A DNA stretch of 64,000 nt. Origin: Adiantum capillus-veneris (Eukaryota; Streptophyta; Polypodiopsida; Polypodiales; Pteridaceae). This document shows positions 21,245 through 31,648 of this stretch, one piece after another. The notes under the pieces were generated by a model. It was given only the letters and a program-made list of their open reading frames with translations, ran no database searches and was not told the origin of the DNA. Each line of letters begins with the position of its first letter. Positions within the stretch are counted from its first letter, which is position 1. The stretch is taken from the NCBI GenBank assembly GCA_014529385.2, contig CM043966.1, positions 41,042,037-41,106,036 of the forward strand. The letters are read 5' to 3'. The position numbers were made by a program, and so were the translations under genes.

Positions 21245-24200
21245 ATGTCTGACGGTTTCAGTCAGATTGTTACTGAGAAGCTTGAGAAAAATAACTATCC
21301 TGCATGGAAGTTCAGAATAACAAATTTCCTAAAAGGAAAAGGTTATTGGGACTATGTAGAAGGAGACAATGAAAAGGAACCAGAGATTCCCGAGGCAAAT
21401 GCTACAGCAGAACAAAGGAAAGCTTTGAGGGACTGGCAACAAGGCCAGAGCAAAGTGATGTATTGGCTTTCTATGAGCATCACAGATGGCATGATGGGCT
21501 ATCTACAGGATGCTGAAACCCCCGCCATTGCATGGAGAAACTTAGGCAGAGTGTTCGAGGTGAACACCAAGGCCAGGAAGCTTCAACTAAAGTCGGAGCT
21601 AAATCAGGTTAAGAGAAACAACCTCTCAATCAATGATTATGCTTTGAAGATCAAGAGTATCATTGAGGCTCTTGGGTCTATTAAAGTCTCAGTGGAAGAC
21701 GATGACATTGTCCGTGCATGCTTGGATGGTCTAGGAGATGAGTATGTACATTTTAGGTCTTCCATGAATACAAGAGACGACATCCCCGTGTTCCAAGATT
21801 TGATTTCTATGCTTATTCTTGAGGAGAAGAACCTTGACACATCTTCTTCTCATGGCAGAAATAATTCTGAACAGGCCTTCTATTCTAACTCCAACAGAGG
21901 TAGAGGTCGTGGTCGAGGCCCAAGGGGTTGTAGGGGCCAATTTCTGGAAGGTCAATCAAATCAAAACAATATAGGTGGCAGGGGAAACCAGTCTCAAGGC
22001 AGGGGGAGTCAAAGAGGTCGTGGTGCAGGATCAAGCAGGCAGCAACATACTCCAGATAGCAGAGAATGTTGGACTTGTGGTGAAAGAGGTCACATGTCAC
22101 GTGACTGTCCAAAGGGAAAAGCAAGTAGAAAGAGAGAACAGGGCAACTATGCATCTACTAGCAGAGATGCAGATGACAGCAAAAACGAGTGCATGTTTGT
22201 TATGCAGCATGTAATGAATACAATGACTGCAGAGAATTCCACCCAAGATGATGTTTGGTATGTGGATTCAGGTGCCTCTAATCACATGACGTCTCGTGGA
22301 GAGTGGTTTAGAGATATGCGCAAACCAGATGTGTCAGGCTATGTGCAGACAGGAGATGACACAGCTCACCCCATTGCTCATGTAGGGGACATACCTCTAA
22401 ATACGAAGAGTGGGAAATCAAAGTACTTAGCAGATGTACTTCATGTCCCAAACATTACAAAGAATCTTGTTTCTGTTGGACAAATGGTTGAGCAGGGTTT
22501 GCAGGTTCGCTTCAATCCAAATGGCTGTTATGTAGAAGATTTCCAGAATGGCTGTAAGCTAGTCACAGAGGGCAAATGTGTGGGCAGAATGTTTACGCTG
22601 AATGTAGACATGCCTGAGGTAAAAGCTGCATTATTTGCACAGGGCACAGGTGTTGTGGCTGATGTTGACATTTGGCACAAACGCATTGGCCATGTCAATG
22701 AGCAGAGATTGCGCAGCATGCAATCAAAACAGATTGTAAAAGGTTTGCCCAAATTCAAGGTGGATGGTATGCATAAAGTGTGTGCAGCATGCCAGTTTGG
22801 AAAACAGTCAAAGGGCTCATTTCCACATGAGCGCAATGTATGTAAAAAGCCACTTGAGGTGGTGCACACAGATGTTTGGGGTCCAACCGATACTGCAAGT
22901 ATACATGGTTGCAAGTATTATGTCTCTTTCATTGATGACCATACAAGGAAAGTATGGGTCTACTTCATGCGTAACAAAAGTGAAGTGTTTGGTCACTTTC
23001 AAGACTTCAAAGTCATGATTGAGAAGGAGACAGATATGCAAATCAAGACATTGAGGTCAGATGGAGGGGGAGAGTACTTCTCCAATGATTTTTCAGATTT
23101 TCTGCGAATGCATGGTATACGCAGGCAGTTTACATGCAGATATACTCCACAACAGAATGGGGTCGCAGAAAGGAAAAACAGGCACATTGCAGAGGTTGCA
23201 CGTGCATTGATGAATGAGAAGAACATGCCTCATCATTTCTGGGCTGAAGCCGTAAATACAGCTGTGTACATTATGAACAAGACACCTACAGCTGCGGTGC
23301 ATGATGTAACACCTGAGGAAAAGTTTACAGGTACAAAGCCTGATTTGGCACACTTGAAAGTGTTTGGCTGCATAGCTTACGTGCATGTACTAGATGAGTT
23401 GCGTAGGAAATTGGATCCTAAAGCAGAGAAATGTATTCTTGTGGGATCTTCCCTTGAACAAAAGGGGTACAGGTGCTACAATCCTACTACACGAGAATTA
23501 CGAGTAAGCAGAGATGTAGTCTTTGATGAGATGAGCAGCTGGTACAGTAATGCACATGGCACTATTGGGGCTGATGTAAAAGATGATGTGGTTGTACAAA
23601 ATGTGAGGCCACAGTCACAGGTTTTGAGTGGACCACAAGAGTCCTCTTCTCGTGGCTCTGTTGAGAAACCATGGAATGGTAGACTACGTACGCAGGTTAC
23701 TCCACCAACAGGTACAGGGAATGTATCACGAAAAGGAAAGGAAAAGGTTGATGAAACTCCCTTTATGGCTGATGCATCATCAGGTTTTTCACATGTAGAC
23801 ATGGATTCAGATGGTTCTGAACAAAGTCTTGATGAGGAATTTGGAATTCCGGCTGTCAGGACACCTGGTGTAAGGAAAGTACAAGAAGATGCTAGAGGGC
23901 AAAGGAGTGACCCAGGACCGCGCAGATCTAATAGAGTCAGAAATCCAGTTCAGAAATTGACTTATGATGGGTATCTAGCGCATCACCAAGCCTACATGGC
24001 TAAGGTGATACAGGATGTGGAGCCCACATGTTTTGAGGATGCAGTTGGAAATGTGCATTGGGATGATGCAATGAATGAAGAGATGGTTGCATTGGAAGCA
24101 AACAACACATGGGAGTTGGTGCCATTGCCGAGTGGCAAGAAAGCTATTGGCTGTAAATGGGTGTATAAAACCAAGCATAAGGCTGATGGTAACATTGAGC

Positions 24201-25588
24201 GTCACAAGGCAAGGCTGGTCGCAAAGGGTTATGCACAGATGTATGGCATAGACTATGAAGAGACCTTTGCTCCAGTGGCAAAGATGACAACTGTGAGAGC
24301 TGTCATAGCAGTGGCTGCATCTAGAGGATGGATTATGCATCAAATGGATGTAAAGAATGCCTTCTTGAATGGTGAGTTGCAAGAGGAAGTGTATATGGAT
24401 CAGCCACCTGGTTATGTCGATCCAGGTTACCCAGATTATGTATGCAGACTTCTCAAAGCTTTGTATGGTTTGAAGCAGGGCTCTAGAGCATGGTATGACA
24501 GGATTGCCAAGTATCTTGTCAGTATTGGTTTTAGGAGAGCTCATGCTGATCATTCACTCTATGTACGTGAGAGTGATGTGGGGATTGTGGTCATTACCAT
24601 ATATGTAGATGACCTTATTATTGTTGGTGACAATGCTATGGAGATTGACCATGTGAAGAGTCTTCTCAAACAGGAGTTTGAAATGAAAGATTTAGGCGAG
24701 TTGCGCTACTTTCTTGGCATTGAGGTGATCAGGACTCCAGAGGGTGTATGGCTATCACAGAGACAGTATGCTTTGGACATGTTGTCAAAGTATGGTATGG
24801 CTGATTGTAAGCCAATTTCTATTCCCTTGGATGTGAATGCAAAGCTGAGTGCAGAGAAGGGTGATGTTGTTGAGGATGTCAACATGTACAGGAAGATTGT
24901 GGGTAGTCTAATCTACTTGACTATCACGAGGCCAGACTTGAGCTACACAGTAGGCTTGGAGAGTCAGTTCAGGCAGCTTCCGAGGAAGCCACATTTGGAT
25001 GGAGTACGACGCACACTTAGGTATGTGCAAGGGACTCTTGACTACGCATTGTTCTATGCAGCAGATGTGCCATTAGCATTGTATGGGTATACAGATGCAG
25101 ATTGGGCAGGTAGCATTGTTGATAGGAGATCTACGAGTGGCTTCATGTTCTCTTTTGGGAGTGCTGCTGTTACTTGGAGCAGCAAAAAGCAGCCTACGGT
25201 TGCTTTATCGAGCACAGAGGCCGAGTACAGAGGTGCAGCAGTTGCGGCATGCGAGGTAGCTTGGCTACACACATTACTTGAGGACTTGGGAGTGCAGGTG
25301 GACCAGCAGATTGTCATTCATTGTGACAACCTCAGCAGCATGCAATTGGCTAGGAACCCAGTGTTCCATGCTAGGACCAAACACATAGAGGTCCATTACC
25401 ACTACGTTCGAGAGCGAGTGTTGGCGGGCGACATCGACTTGGTCTACGTCAACACAGAGGAGCAGATAGCGGATATCTTTACCAAGGCCCTCGGAGCTGA
25501 GAAGATTCGACGTTTTCGGACTATGCTTGGACTCTGTGACATGCAGAGCTCGAGGGGGAGTGTTGAGATGTCGAGCTCTACACCTTGA
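21245..25588 (+). CDS. Ty1/copia gag-pol polyprotein, 1447 aa, uninterrupted
   Basis: Nearly identical to the Copia-1 product; it is three residues shorter (two in the Arg/Gly-rich linker, one Ser in the variable region after integrase). Domains in the same order: gag, CCHC knuckle at C275-C278-H283-C288, protease DSG near 341, H/C zinc region, integrase DDE, reverse transcriptase YVDD, RNase H with D1284 present (TDADWAG), and the conserved ITRPD. Two places look worse than Copia-1: HVPDELRRKL reads HVLDELRRKL, and LVGYS reads LVGSS, both at normally conserved sites after the integrase core. The ATG at 21245 corresponds to that of Copia-1. The ORF again ends 28 bases inside the 3' LTR. A promoter in the adjacent foreign LTR-like DNA could drive it; this is not shown. 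Confidence 0.95.
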   Translation: MSDGFSQIVTEKLEKNNYPAWKFRITNFLKGKGYWDYVEGDNEKEPEIPEANATAEQRKALRDWQQGQSKVMYWLSMSITDGMMGYLQDAETPAIAWRNLGRVFEVNTKARKLQLKSELNQVKRNNLSINDYALKIKSIIEALGSIKVSVEDDDIVRACLDGLGDEYVHFRSSMNTRDDIPVFQDLISMLILEEKNLDTSSSHGRNNSEQAFYSNSNRGRGRGRGPRGCRGQFLEGQSNQNNIGGRGNQSQGRGSQRGRGAGSSRQQHTPDSRECWTCGERGHMSRDCPKGKASRKREQGNYASTSRDADDSKNECMFVMQHVMNTMTAENSTQDDVWYVDSGASNHMTSRGEWFRDMRKPDVSGYVQTGDDTAHPIAHVGDIPLNTKSGKSKYLADVLHVPNITKNLVSVGQMVEQGLQVRFNPNGCYVEDFQNGCKLVTEGKCVGRMFTLNVDMPEVKAALFAQGTGVVADVDIWHKRIGHVNEQRLRSMQSKQIVKGLPKFKVDGMHKVCAACQFGKQSKGSFPHERNVCKKPLEVVHTDVWGPTDTASIHGCKYYVSFIDDHTRKVWVYFMRNKSEVFGHFQDFKVMIEKETDMQIKTLRSDGGGEYFSNDFSDFLRMHGIRRQFTCRYTPQQNGVAERKNRHIAEVARALMNEKNMPHHFWAEAVNTAVYIMNKTPTAAVHDVTPEEKFTGTKPDLAHLKVFGCIAYVHVLDELRRKLDPKAEKCILVGSSLEQKGYRCYNPTTRELRVSRDVVFDEMSSWYSNAHGTIGADVKDDVVVQNVRPQSQVLSGPQESSSRGSVEKPWNGRLRTQVTPPTGTGNVSRKGKEKVDETPFMADASSGFSHVDMDSDGSEQSLDEEFGIPAVRTPGVRKVQEDARGQRSDPGPRRSNRVRNPVQKLTYDGYLAHHQAYMAKVIQDVEPTCFEDAVGNVHWDDAMNEEMVALEANNTWELVPLPSGKKAIGCKWVYKTKHKADGNIERHKARLVAKGYAQMYGIDYEETFAPVAKMTTVRAVIAVAASRGWIMHQMDVKNAFLNGELQEEVYMDQPPGYVDPGYPDYVCRLLKALYGLKQGSRAWYDRIAKYLVSIGFRRAHADHSLYVRESDVGIVVITIYVDDLIIVGDNAMEIDHVKSLLKQEFEMKDLGELRYFLGIEVIRTPEGVWLSQRQYALDMLSKYGMADCKPISIPLDVNAKLSAEKGDVVEDVNMYRKIVGSLIYLTITRPDLSYTVGLESQFRQLPRKPHLDGVRRTLRYVQGTLDYALFYAADVPLALYGYTDADWAGSIVDRRSTSGFMFSFGSAAVTWSSKKQPTVALSSTEAEYRGAAVAACEVAWLHTLLEDLGVQVDQQIVIHCDNLSSMQLARNPVFHARTKHIEVHYHYVRERVLAGDIDLVYVNTEEQIADIFTKALGAEKIRRFRTMLGLCDMQSSRGSVEMSSSTP

Positions 25589-25883
25589 GCTGGCATCCAC
25601 TACGGGTCTTGGCCGCTTACGGCATTTACTCACTGGCGCGTTAGGTGACCGACACGGAGGATCTCTGCCAGTGATTCTACAGCTGGACTACACTTATAGT
25701 GCCAGCCTAGTACGCTTCTAGCGTGTTCACACTTAGTGACCGCATGTACATATGTTCTACTTTTCAGGTTTAGCACTTAGTCATTTTGTACTCTCTTTTC
25801 TGTGAAGAAGAAGAAGAAGCTTTCCATCTCTGTGTGCTTTTGTGCTTGTCTTGTGTAGCTCTCTTGCATCCTCATTCTTTACA
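25561..25883 (+). repeat. Copia-2 3' LTR (third LTR of the cluster)
   Basis: 323 bp, TGTTGAGATG to TTCTTTACA, preceded by the polypurine tract CTCGAGGGGGAG. It is followed by AGGTTTTCCC, which resumes the interrupted gag of the minus-strand gypsy element. Confidence 0.93.
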
Positions 25884-27097
25884 AGGTTTTCCCTTGTTTT
25901 TGCTTGAAGCTGTAGATTTGTGCCATGGTGCTATGCTTGATTACCATTTTTGAGCAAGCAGAAACAAATCTCATAGCCAAAGTCGGTAGTTGTTATTGAT
26001 CTAGGAGGTATGTTATGGAACCAAGTCAAAGATTTTCCTTCCAAAGTCATCATGAATACCTCAAATTGGGTGTGGAAGTTTGTTATATGTTCAACTCTCA
26101 GAACTTGTGTGAAACTGAATAAATGGTCATACGGATCCCTTGACCTGCTGTATTTTTTGACCCATTTCTGAAAATTTGTTGTTCTAACTCTACAGTGATG
26201 TTCTGCACTTGCTCTCCTAGTTGGTGTTTCTCCCATTAAGCCATCAAACCAGTAGCTTGGTGGGTGTGATTTGAGTGGACCTCTTCTTGCCCTTGTGTCA
26301 CTCGTTCTTCTGTGGTTAAAGGTGGTTTCCGCATCTCTATACCAATTTCCATAATTGAGGTGACTTCCTTGGGCCGTACCTCCCCATTGATTGGCCATGC
26401 TACCATAGGCTCGCTCATTTGGCCTCAAGTTCTATTCTGTTTGAGGTATTGTTCCCATAATGACTTCTTGGATTGAGTACCCCTGGTATTTTGCATGTTC
26501 AATCTCCTTTAGAGTCATCATAACAAAGTTATTACTATAACAATCCCTAAAGAGTTAGATGCGAAGGTCTTCTAATCCCTTCTCCCTTATCTTGAAAATA
26601 TGCATGATTTTCAAGGATGCCAACTGCCCTGGTTTTGCATGATCATTCTAGATCAAGTCCATAACATTGTTGTCCTCCCAGCAATAGACTCCAAGCCTTG
26701 GGTTACTGGTAGGTATGCACTTTAGAGGTATGGTATGTATCAAGTCATATCCTTCTAATTCTAACACTGGTGGTCCTTCCTTCATGGCCATATTTGGAAT
26801 CAAAGTGTCAACTTTCAATTTCCATTTGTCTATAGTGTTAGGATTTTGTATTCTGAGGTATTACACCCCGTTTTGGTCCATATAGAAGGTATCTTGTTTG
26901 TTCTCTCTAGCCTCCTCTTCACTATAGTCATCTCCCCTTATGACATATTCCTCATTAGGATCCAGATAAATGTGGGTCCCATGTCTAATAGTCTTATAAA
27001 AGGTCAGAATGTGCTTGAACATGAGTGAGGTTCCAACCTCTAATTGGGTTGAAAAAGAAGACATCTCAAAACTTGAGTCAAAGTAAGTGTCTGACAC
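25884..27097 (-). pseudogene. N-terminal half of the split gypsy gag-like gene
   Basis: Read from 27097 down, one frame runs to about 25931 with a few stops (one near 26860). It holds a conserved retrotransposon gag core at about 26190-25940 (WVKKYSRSRDPYDHLF, then FEVFMMTLEGKSLTWFHNIPP). A frameshift near 25930 leads into MAQIYSFKQKQGK, which reads on in frame into 13122. Gag forms the particle shell. The upstream part (27097-26430) is acidic then mixed, with no domain I recognise. Confidence 0.7.
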
Positions 27098-27751
27098 TTC
27101 TTTTGCTAAGTCTCTAAAGGTCTCCCTTGGTTTACGCTCTCTTCGGTGGATGCCTACTTACATTTTCTCTTTTTTTTAGCATGATCTGCAGGTATCTGTG
27201 TTGTGTCGACATTGTGTGTTCATGGCGTTGCAATGCCCTCCATGGTGTTTCAATGAGACATATCAATAAGTGCAAGCAAAGGGGATTTGGGAAAACACCC
27301 TTAGCAAAGGTCCACCATTTAAAAAAAAAGGGATAATGTCCCTTTTAGTATGAACTCAAGGGTCCCTGGTGCAACCACCAATGTGGCAAAGGCCCTGCGT
27401 GAGAGAGAACTCATCCTTGCGCCCTACCCGAGCTTTGTTGGCACTGCCTACACTGAAACAAAAATGCTTCTCCATGATAACATGAATGTGTAGAGCTAGA
27501 ACTTGCTTGATTTCATGTAGGTTCACCATGGCTCCTCCTCCACACAAGCGGTCGCTCTTGTGGTCATTCACTTCAAATTTTCTTACTTGTGTGTGTGTGT
27601 GTGTGCATAAGCCTTGCTTCCCATGCCTGTCCTCAACCTCAACCACCCCTGTGTTGCACGTTTTTGAGGTGGCTTGCCTCAAACCCTCATACAATCATTC
27701 CCTCCATGCCTTGGCTAAGCATCACTCTACCCACCCCTTCGTCTTTTCTCA

Positions 27752-27820
<69 letters not shown>

Positions 27821-27830
27821 TTGATACCAA
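27098..27830. other. Upstream region of the split gag element; (GA)n tract inside
   Basis: No convincing gene. Contains a T-rich stretch near 27165, a short (GT)n at 27589-27605 and a (GA)n run at 27754-27817. The sequence at 27821-27829 (TTGATACCA) reads TGGTATCAA on the minus strand, similar to a primer-binding site. Confidence 0.4.
27754..27817 (+). repeat. (GA)n microsatellite
   Basis: About 32 uninterrupted GA units. Confidence 0.9.
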
Positions 27831-28378
27831 TGTAGAGACATAGGGATTGCTGCATCTCCACCCAACCGTCCTATAAATAAGCCCTTGCCCTCTCTATATA
27901 TAGACCCCTTTATTGCATGTGTGTCCTTAATAGAGCTCTCGCCTTGCTTCACTCTCACCACCTCACACCCACCTTGTTACATCAACTTCACACTCCAAAA
28001 TGTGTGTAGAAAAGGCCTCCTTTTATAGGCCAAAAGGGTTGCCCTCTCTCCTGAGAGGCAGGCGTGTGTAGCCGCCCTTGTGTAGACAAGTCCAAGTTGA
28101 ATTCTCCCCTGCGCCCATGTGTGGCTTTCCTTGAGAAGACAAGTCCGGTTTGAATTCGGCTACCGGCCAATTGATGGCCGTTTTACGGCCACTTTCCGGC
28201 CGTCATCCGACCATAATATTTCGAAAAAAAGGAATATTCCGGCCTAGACCCATGAAAATATTGGTTTCGGTGAGTGATTTTTCTTTACGCACGATGGCTT
28301 CTCCTCATAATGGGAGCCTTACAAATATGCATTTTTAATACAAAAAATTACAAGGGTAAATCAGGCTCCATACTTAAC
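27831..28378 (-). repeat. LTR of a minus-strand copia element
   Basis: On the minus strand it begins TGTTAAGTATGGAGC at 28378, directly after a purine-rich tract (CCAAGTGGGAGAT), as a 3' LTR should. The part from about 27928 to 28378 matches the solo LTR 34777-35554 (CGCCTTGCTTCACTCTCACC, CCGGCC-rich block, TTCACGCACGATGGCTTCTC-like block). Below 27928 the two differ. The lower end is set at TGTAGAGAC because a primer-site-like word follows; this boundary is uncertain. Confidence 0.6.
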
Positions 28379-28438
28379 AATCTCCCACTTGGAGAGTGAT
28401 CTCCACACCAAACCTATGACTGCTTTCCATCCTAGCTT

Positions 28439-31330
28439 CTTATCCTTGAATGCCAATTGAAGATGAGAAAAAGCTCAATTTCTCCTTGTTGACCACCTTT
28501 GTAAACATGTCTTCGGGATTTTCACTTGTATGCACCTTTCCTAGCTTTAGTTGTCCCTCTTCCAAAAGAGTGCATATGAAGTGATATCTCACCTCAATGT
28601 GCTTTGTCCTTGAATGAAAGGTGAGTTCTTTGCAAGATGGATATTCATATCACTGTATAAGACGCAATTGTCTTATTTGAATCCAAGCTCTTCTAAGAAT
28701 ATGTGAAGCCACAGAATCTCTTTGCTTGCCTCCGTCATTGCTACATATTCTGCTTCCGTGGTAGAAAGTGAGACCACTTTCTGCAGCTTTGAATCCCAAC
28801 TTACTGCTGTGCCTCCAATTGTGAAGACGTAGCCAGTAGTGCTCCTTCGAGTGTCCTTGTCACCTGCCATATCTGCATCAACATACCCTTGCAAGAAAAT
28901 GTCAGTGCCTCCAAAATACAAAGCATTCATTGTTGTCCCTTTTAGATACCTAAGTATCCACTTCACAGCTTGCCAGTGCTCATTACCTGGATTGTCCATG
29001 AATCTACTTACAACTCCCACTGCAGGTGCAATGTCTGGCCTCGTCCAAACCATAGCATACATTAGAGAACCTATTGTTGCAGCATATGGAACTTTAGACA
29101 TATAGGTTATCTCCTCTTGTGTCTTTGGACACATCCTCGGTTAGTTTAAAGTGAGTAGCCAAAGGTGTAGAAACAGATTTTGCATATTGCATTGCAAACC
29201 TTTCTAGTACCTTCTTGATGTAATCCTCTTGAGATAGCTTTAGTGTCTTCTTTGTCCCGTCCCTTGATATCTTCATACCAAGTATCCTCTTTGCAACACC
29301 TAAATCTTTCATTGAAAAATATTTAGACAGCTCCTCTTTTAGGTCTTTGATGTCCTACATGTTAGCACTTACGATCAACATGTCATCAACATACTAAACA
29401 TTAGGATGATGAACTTCCCATCTCCCAAATTCTTTGTGTTGATGCAGTGATCTGAGTTACATCTTCTAAATCCATGATCCAACATCCATCAATCGAACTT
29501 CAAGTACCACTATCTTGATGCTTGCTTTAAACCCTACAAGCTCTTTTTTAATCTGCAAACCATTTTCTCCTTACCTTTTACTTCATACCCCTTTGGTTGA
29601 AGCATGTAAATTTCCTCCTCTAAGTCGCCATGAGGGAATGCCATATGTATATCCATTTGCTCAAGATTCAAATCATGAGCATCCACAAGGCTTAATTAAG
29701 ACAAGCCTAATTGAGTTCATTTTTACAACAAGAGAAAATACTTCATTGAAGTCAATACCTTTCTTTTGAGAAAACCCTTTTACCACAAGCTTGGAATTGT
29801 ACCGTTTCTTTCCACCTTCTTCTTCCTTCAGCTTATACACCCATTTGTTATGCAATGCCCACTTACCTTTAGGCAACTCAATCAACTCCCATGTTTGTTT
29901 GTGATGTAATGAGTCCATCTCCACTTGCATGCTCTTCATCCATTCTTCTTTGGATTCGTGATGCATAGCTTCTTTGTAAGATTCTGACTCTCTAGAATCT
30001 AAGATCAAGAGATGGTTGAAAAAAGGAACGAATCTTTCTAGAGGTCTACTTGCTCTTGTGGATCTTTAAGAAATATGTTGAGGCTCCTCATTTGGTTGAC
30101 GTTGTTGCACGTTGTCACCGTTTGCACTCCTTGAGTCTTCACCGTCCTCAAGCTTCATGTACTCATCACCTCTTTCTTTTGTTTTCTTTCCGGGTAATCT
30201 TTGTACATATTTTGTTCATTGAAAATTACATCCCTACTTCTAAAGATTTTACCATCTTCAGGATTCCGTAGGCGATACCTAAAGCCACCTCCTCCATAGC
30301 CAATGAAGAAACACTTTTTGGACTTTGCATCTAGCTTTGATTTAGGCTTCTATCTATGTACATGAAAGCCTCACACCCAAACACTTTGAGGAATGCATAA
30401 TTCACCGGTTTACCTGTCCATGCCTCTTCTAGAACTTCCTCATCCAATGCAGCAGAGGGTGATCGGTTGATTAAGTACACAGACGTACTTACAACTTTCA
30501 CCCAAAGCTGAAGCAGTAGGCTTGCATGCGGTCGCATGTTTCGTGCTTGCTCCACGACTGTCATGTTCATCGTTTTTAAAATCCCATTTTGTTGAGGTGT
30601 CCTTGGGGCTGTCTTTTTGTCTCTGAATGCCATTGCTAGCACAAAAGCTTCAAAATCTTGGCTACAATATTCACCTCCATTGTCGGATCTGAGGCATTTA
30701 ACCTTGGTACCTGCTTCATTCTCCACAAAGGCTTTCCACCTTTGAGATATAAAAAACACATCGGATTTATTCTTCATTACATAAACCCATGTTTTCCTAG
30801 TCACATCGTCTATGAATGTTACATAGTATAATGAGCCACAAAGTGATGGTGTACTTGCAGGACCCCAAACATCAAAATGAACCAACTCAAGTTTTTTATT
30901 TTTTCTTTCATTTCCTATTGTTTGAAATATTGCCCTCTTTTGTTTACCATAAACACAATCTTCTCAGAACTCTAAGTTCACTTCTTTCAAACCTGGTAGA
31001 AGCTTCTTTGTTTAAAGGATTTACATTCCTTTGGCACTTATATGCCCAAACCGGTAGTGCCACACCGCATTGTCGACTTCTGTAGCTATCGCACAAGTTG
31101 AAGATTGTGTATTGACAATACACAAGTAAAGTGTAACAACCTTTTCTCCTTTGGCAGCCACCAAAGATCCCTTCGAGATCTTCCACTGTTTGTTTCCGAA
31201 TGCAGTGTTGTGACCTTCATCGTCCAATTGTCCTGTAGAGATCAATTTTTTGTGAAGAGAAGGAACATTTTTTGTTTAGCAACCTCTTGAAGCATTGACT
31301 GTCGCTTTTGCACATGTTGAATTGCATAAG
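28439..31330 (-). pseudogene. Ty1/copia pol remnant (zinc region, IN, RT, RNase H), broken
   Basis: Minus-strand order: end of the protease linker and H/C zinc region 31330-30900 (ISTGQLDDEGHN, WHYRFGHIS), integrase 30885-30331 with D in HFDVWGP, D in RSDNGGEY and a damaged third motif (the usual ER after QQNG reads LKTMN), reverse transcriptase 30008-29100 in pieces, and RNase H 29134-28439 (VDADMAGD, STTEAEY, EDMFTK). The YVDD region lies in a broken stretch near 29390. Multiple frameshifts and stops. Gag and protease are gone; the similarity stops near 31330. It ends just before the polypurine tract of the LTR at 27831-28378, so both belong to one element. Confidence 0.8.
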
Positions 31331-31493
31331 GAGAGTCTAGAATGATAACATCCGGGTATCTTCGTGTGTATTCATGTAAAAAACAAGATAAAGGTCAGCC
31401 ACAAGAACGCTAGGTTTACTTCAAAGCCTACACACTTGTTTTAAAGGTCAACAAAGCTTTCAAACATGCATGCTTATTATCCTTACACACAAT
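31331..31493. other. Short unassigned stretch
   Basis: AT-rich spacer between two truncated elements. No feature recognised. Confidence 0.5.
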
Positions 31494-31641
31494 TGTAGAA
31501 GGCCAGGACAGTCCCAGCAGGAGGGAACTGCCCCTTAGAAGGCCGACCAACGAGAAGTGGGAGCAGCCACACTGGTAGTAATTACCACAGGCAATTATTG
31601 TAGTAACTATGGGAGCTATAAATAGGACCCGCTACACTACA
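31494..31641 (+). repeat. 5' LTR fragment
   Basis: It matches 37026-37173 in order (GTCCCAGCAGG, CCCCTTAGAAGGCCGACCAA, GGAGCTATAAATAGGACCCG). It is cut off just after the TATA box and the shared CGCTACACTAC, then runs straight into integrase coding sequence. Confidence 0.85.
31617..31626 (+). promoter_or_regulatory. TATA box of the 5' LTR fragment
   Basis: TATAAATAGG, conserved in the 3' LTR at 37150-37159. It could still drive transcription of the deleted element. Confidence 0.6.
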
Positions 31642-31648
31642 ACCGGGC

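Larger units (their letters stand above)
21069..25883 (+). mobile_element. Copia-2: same family as Copia-1, without 5' LTR
   Basis: Sequence identical in layout to Copia-1 from leader position 13548 onward. The 5' LTR, the primer site and the first ~100 bases of leader are missing. It has an intact gag-pol ORF and a 3' LTR (25561-25883). Without a 5' LTR and primer site it cannot replicate by itself, although its protein could act in trans if transcribed. Confidence 0.9.

Noticed and set aside
27486-27961. Open frames through the (GA)n tract giving Arg-Glu or Ser-Leu repeats
   Set aside because: Frames across a dinucleotide repeat are open by composition. The same applies at 42796-43362 and 53724-53999.
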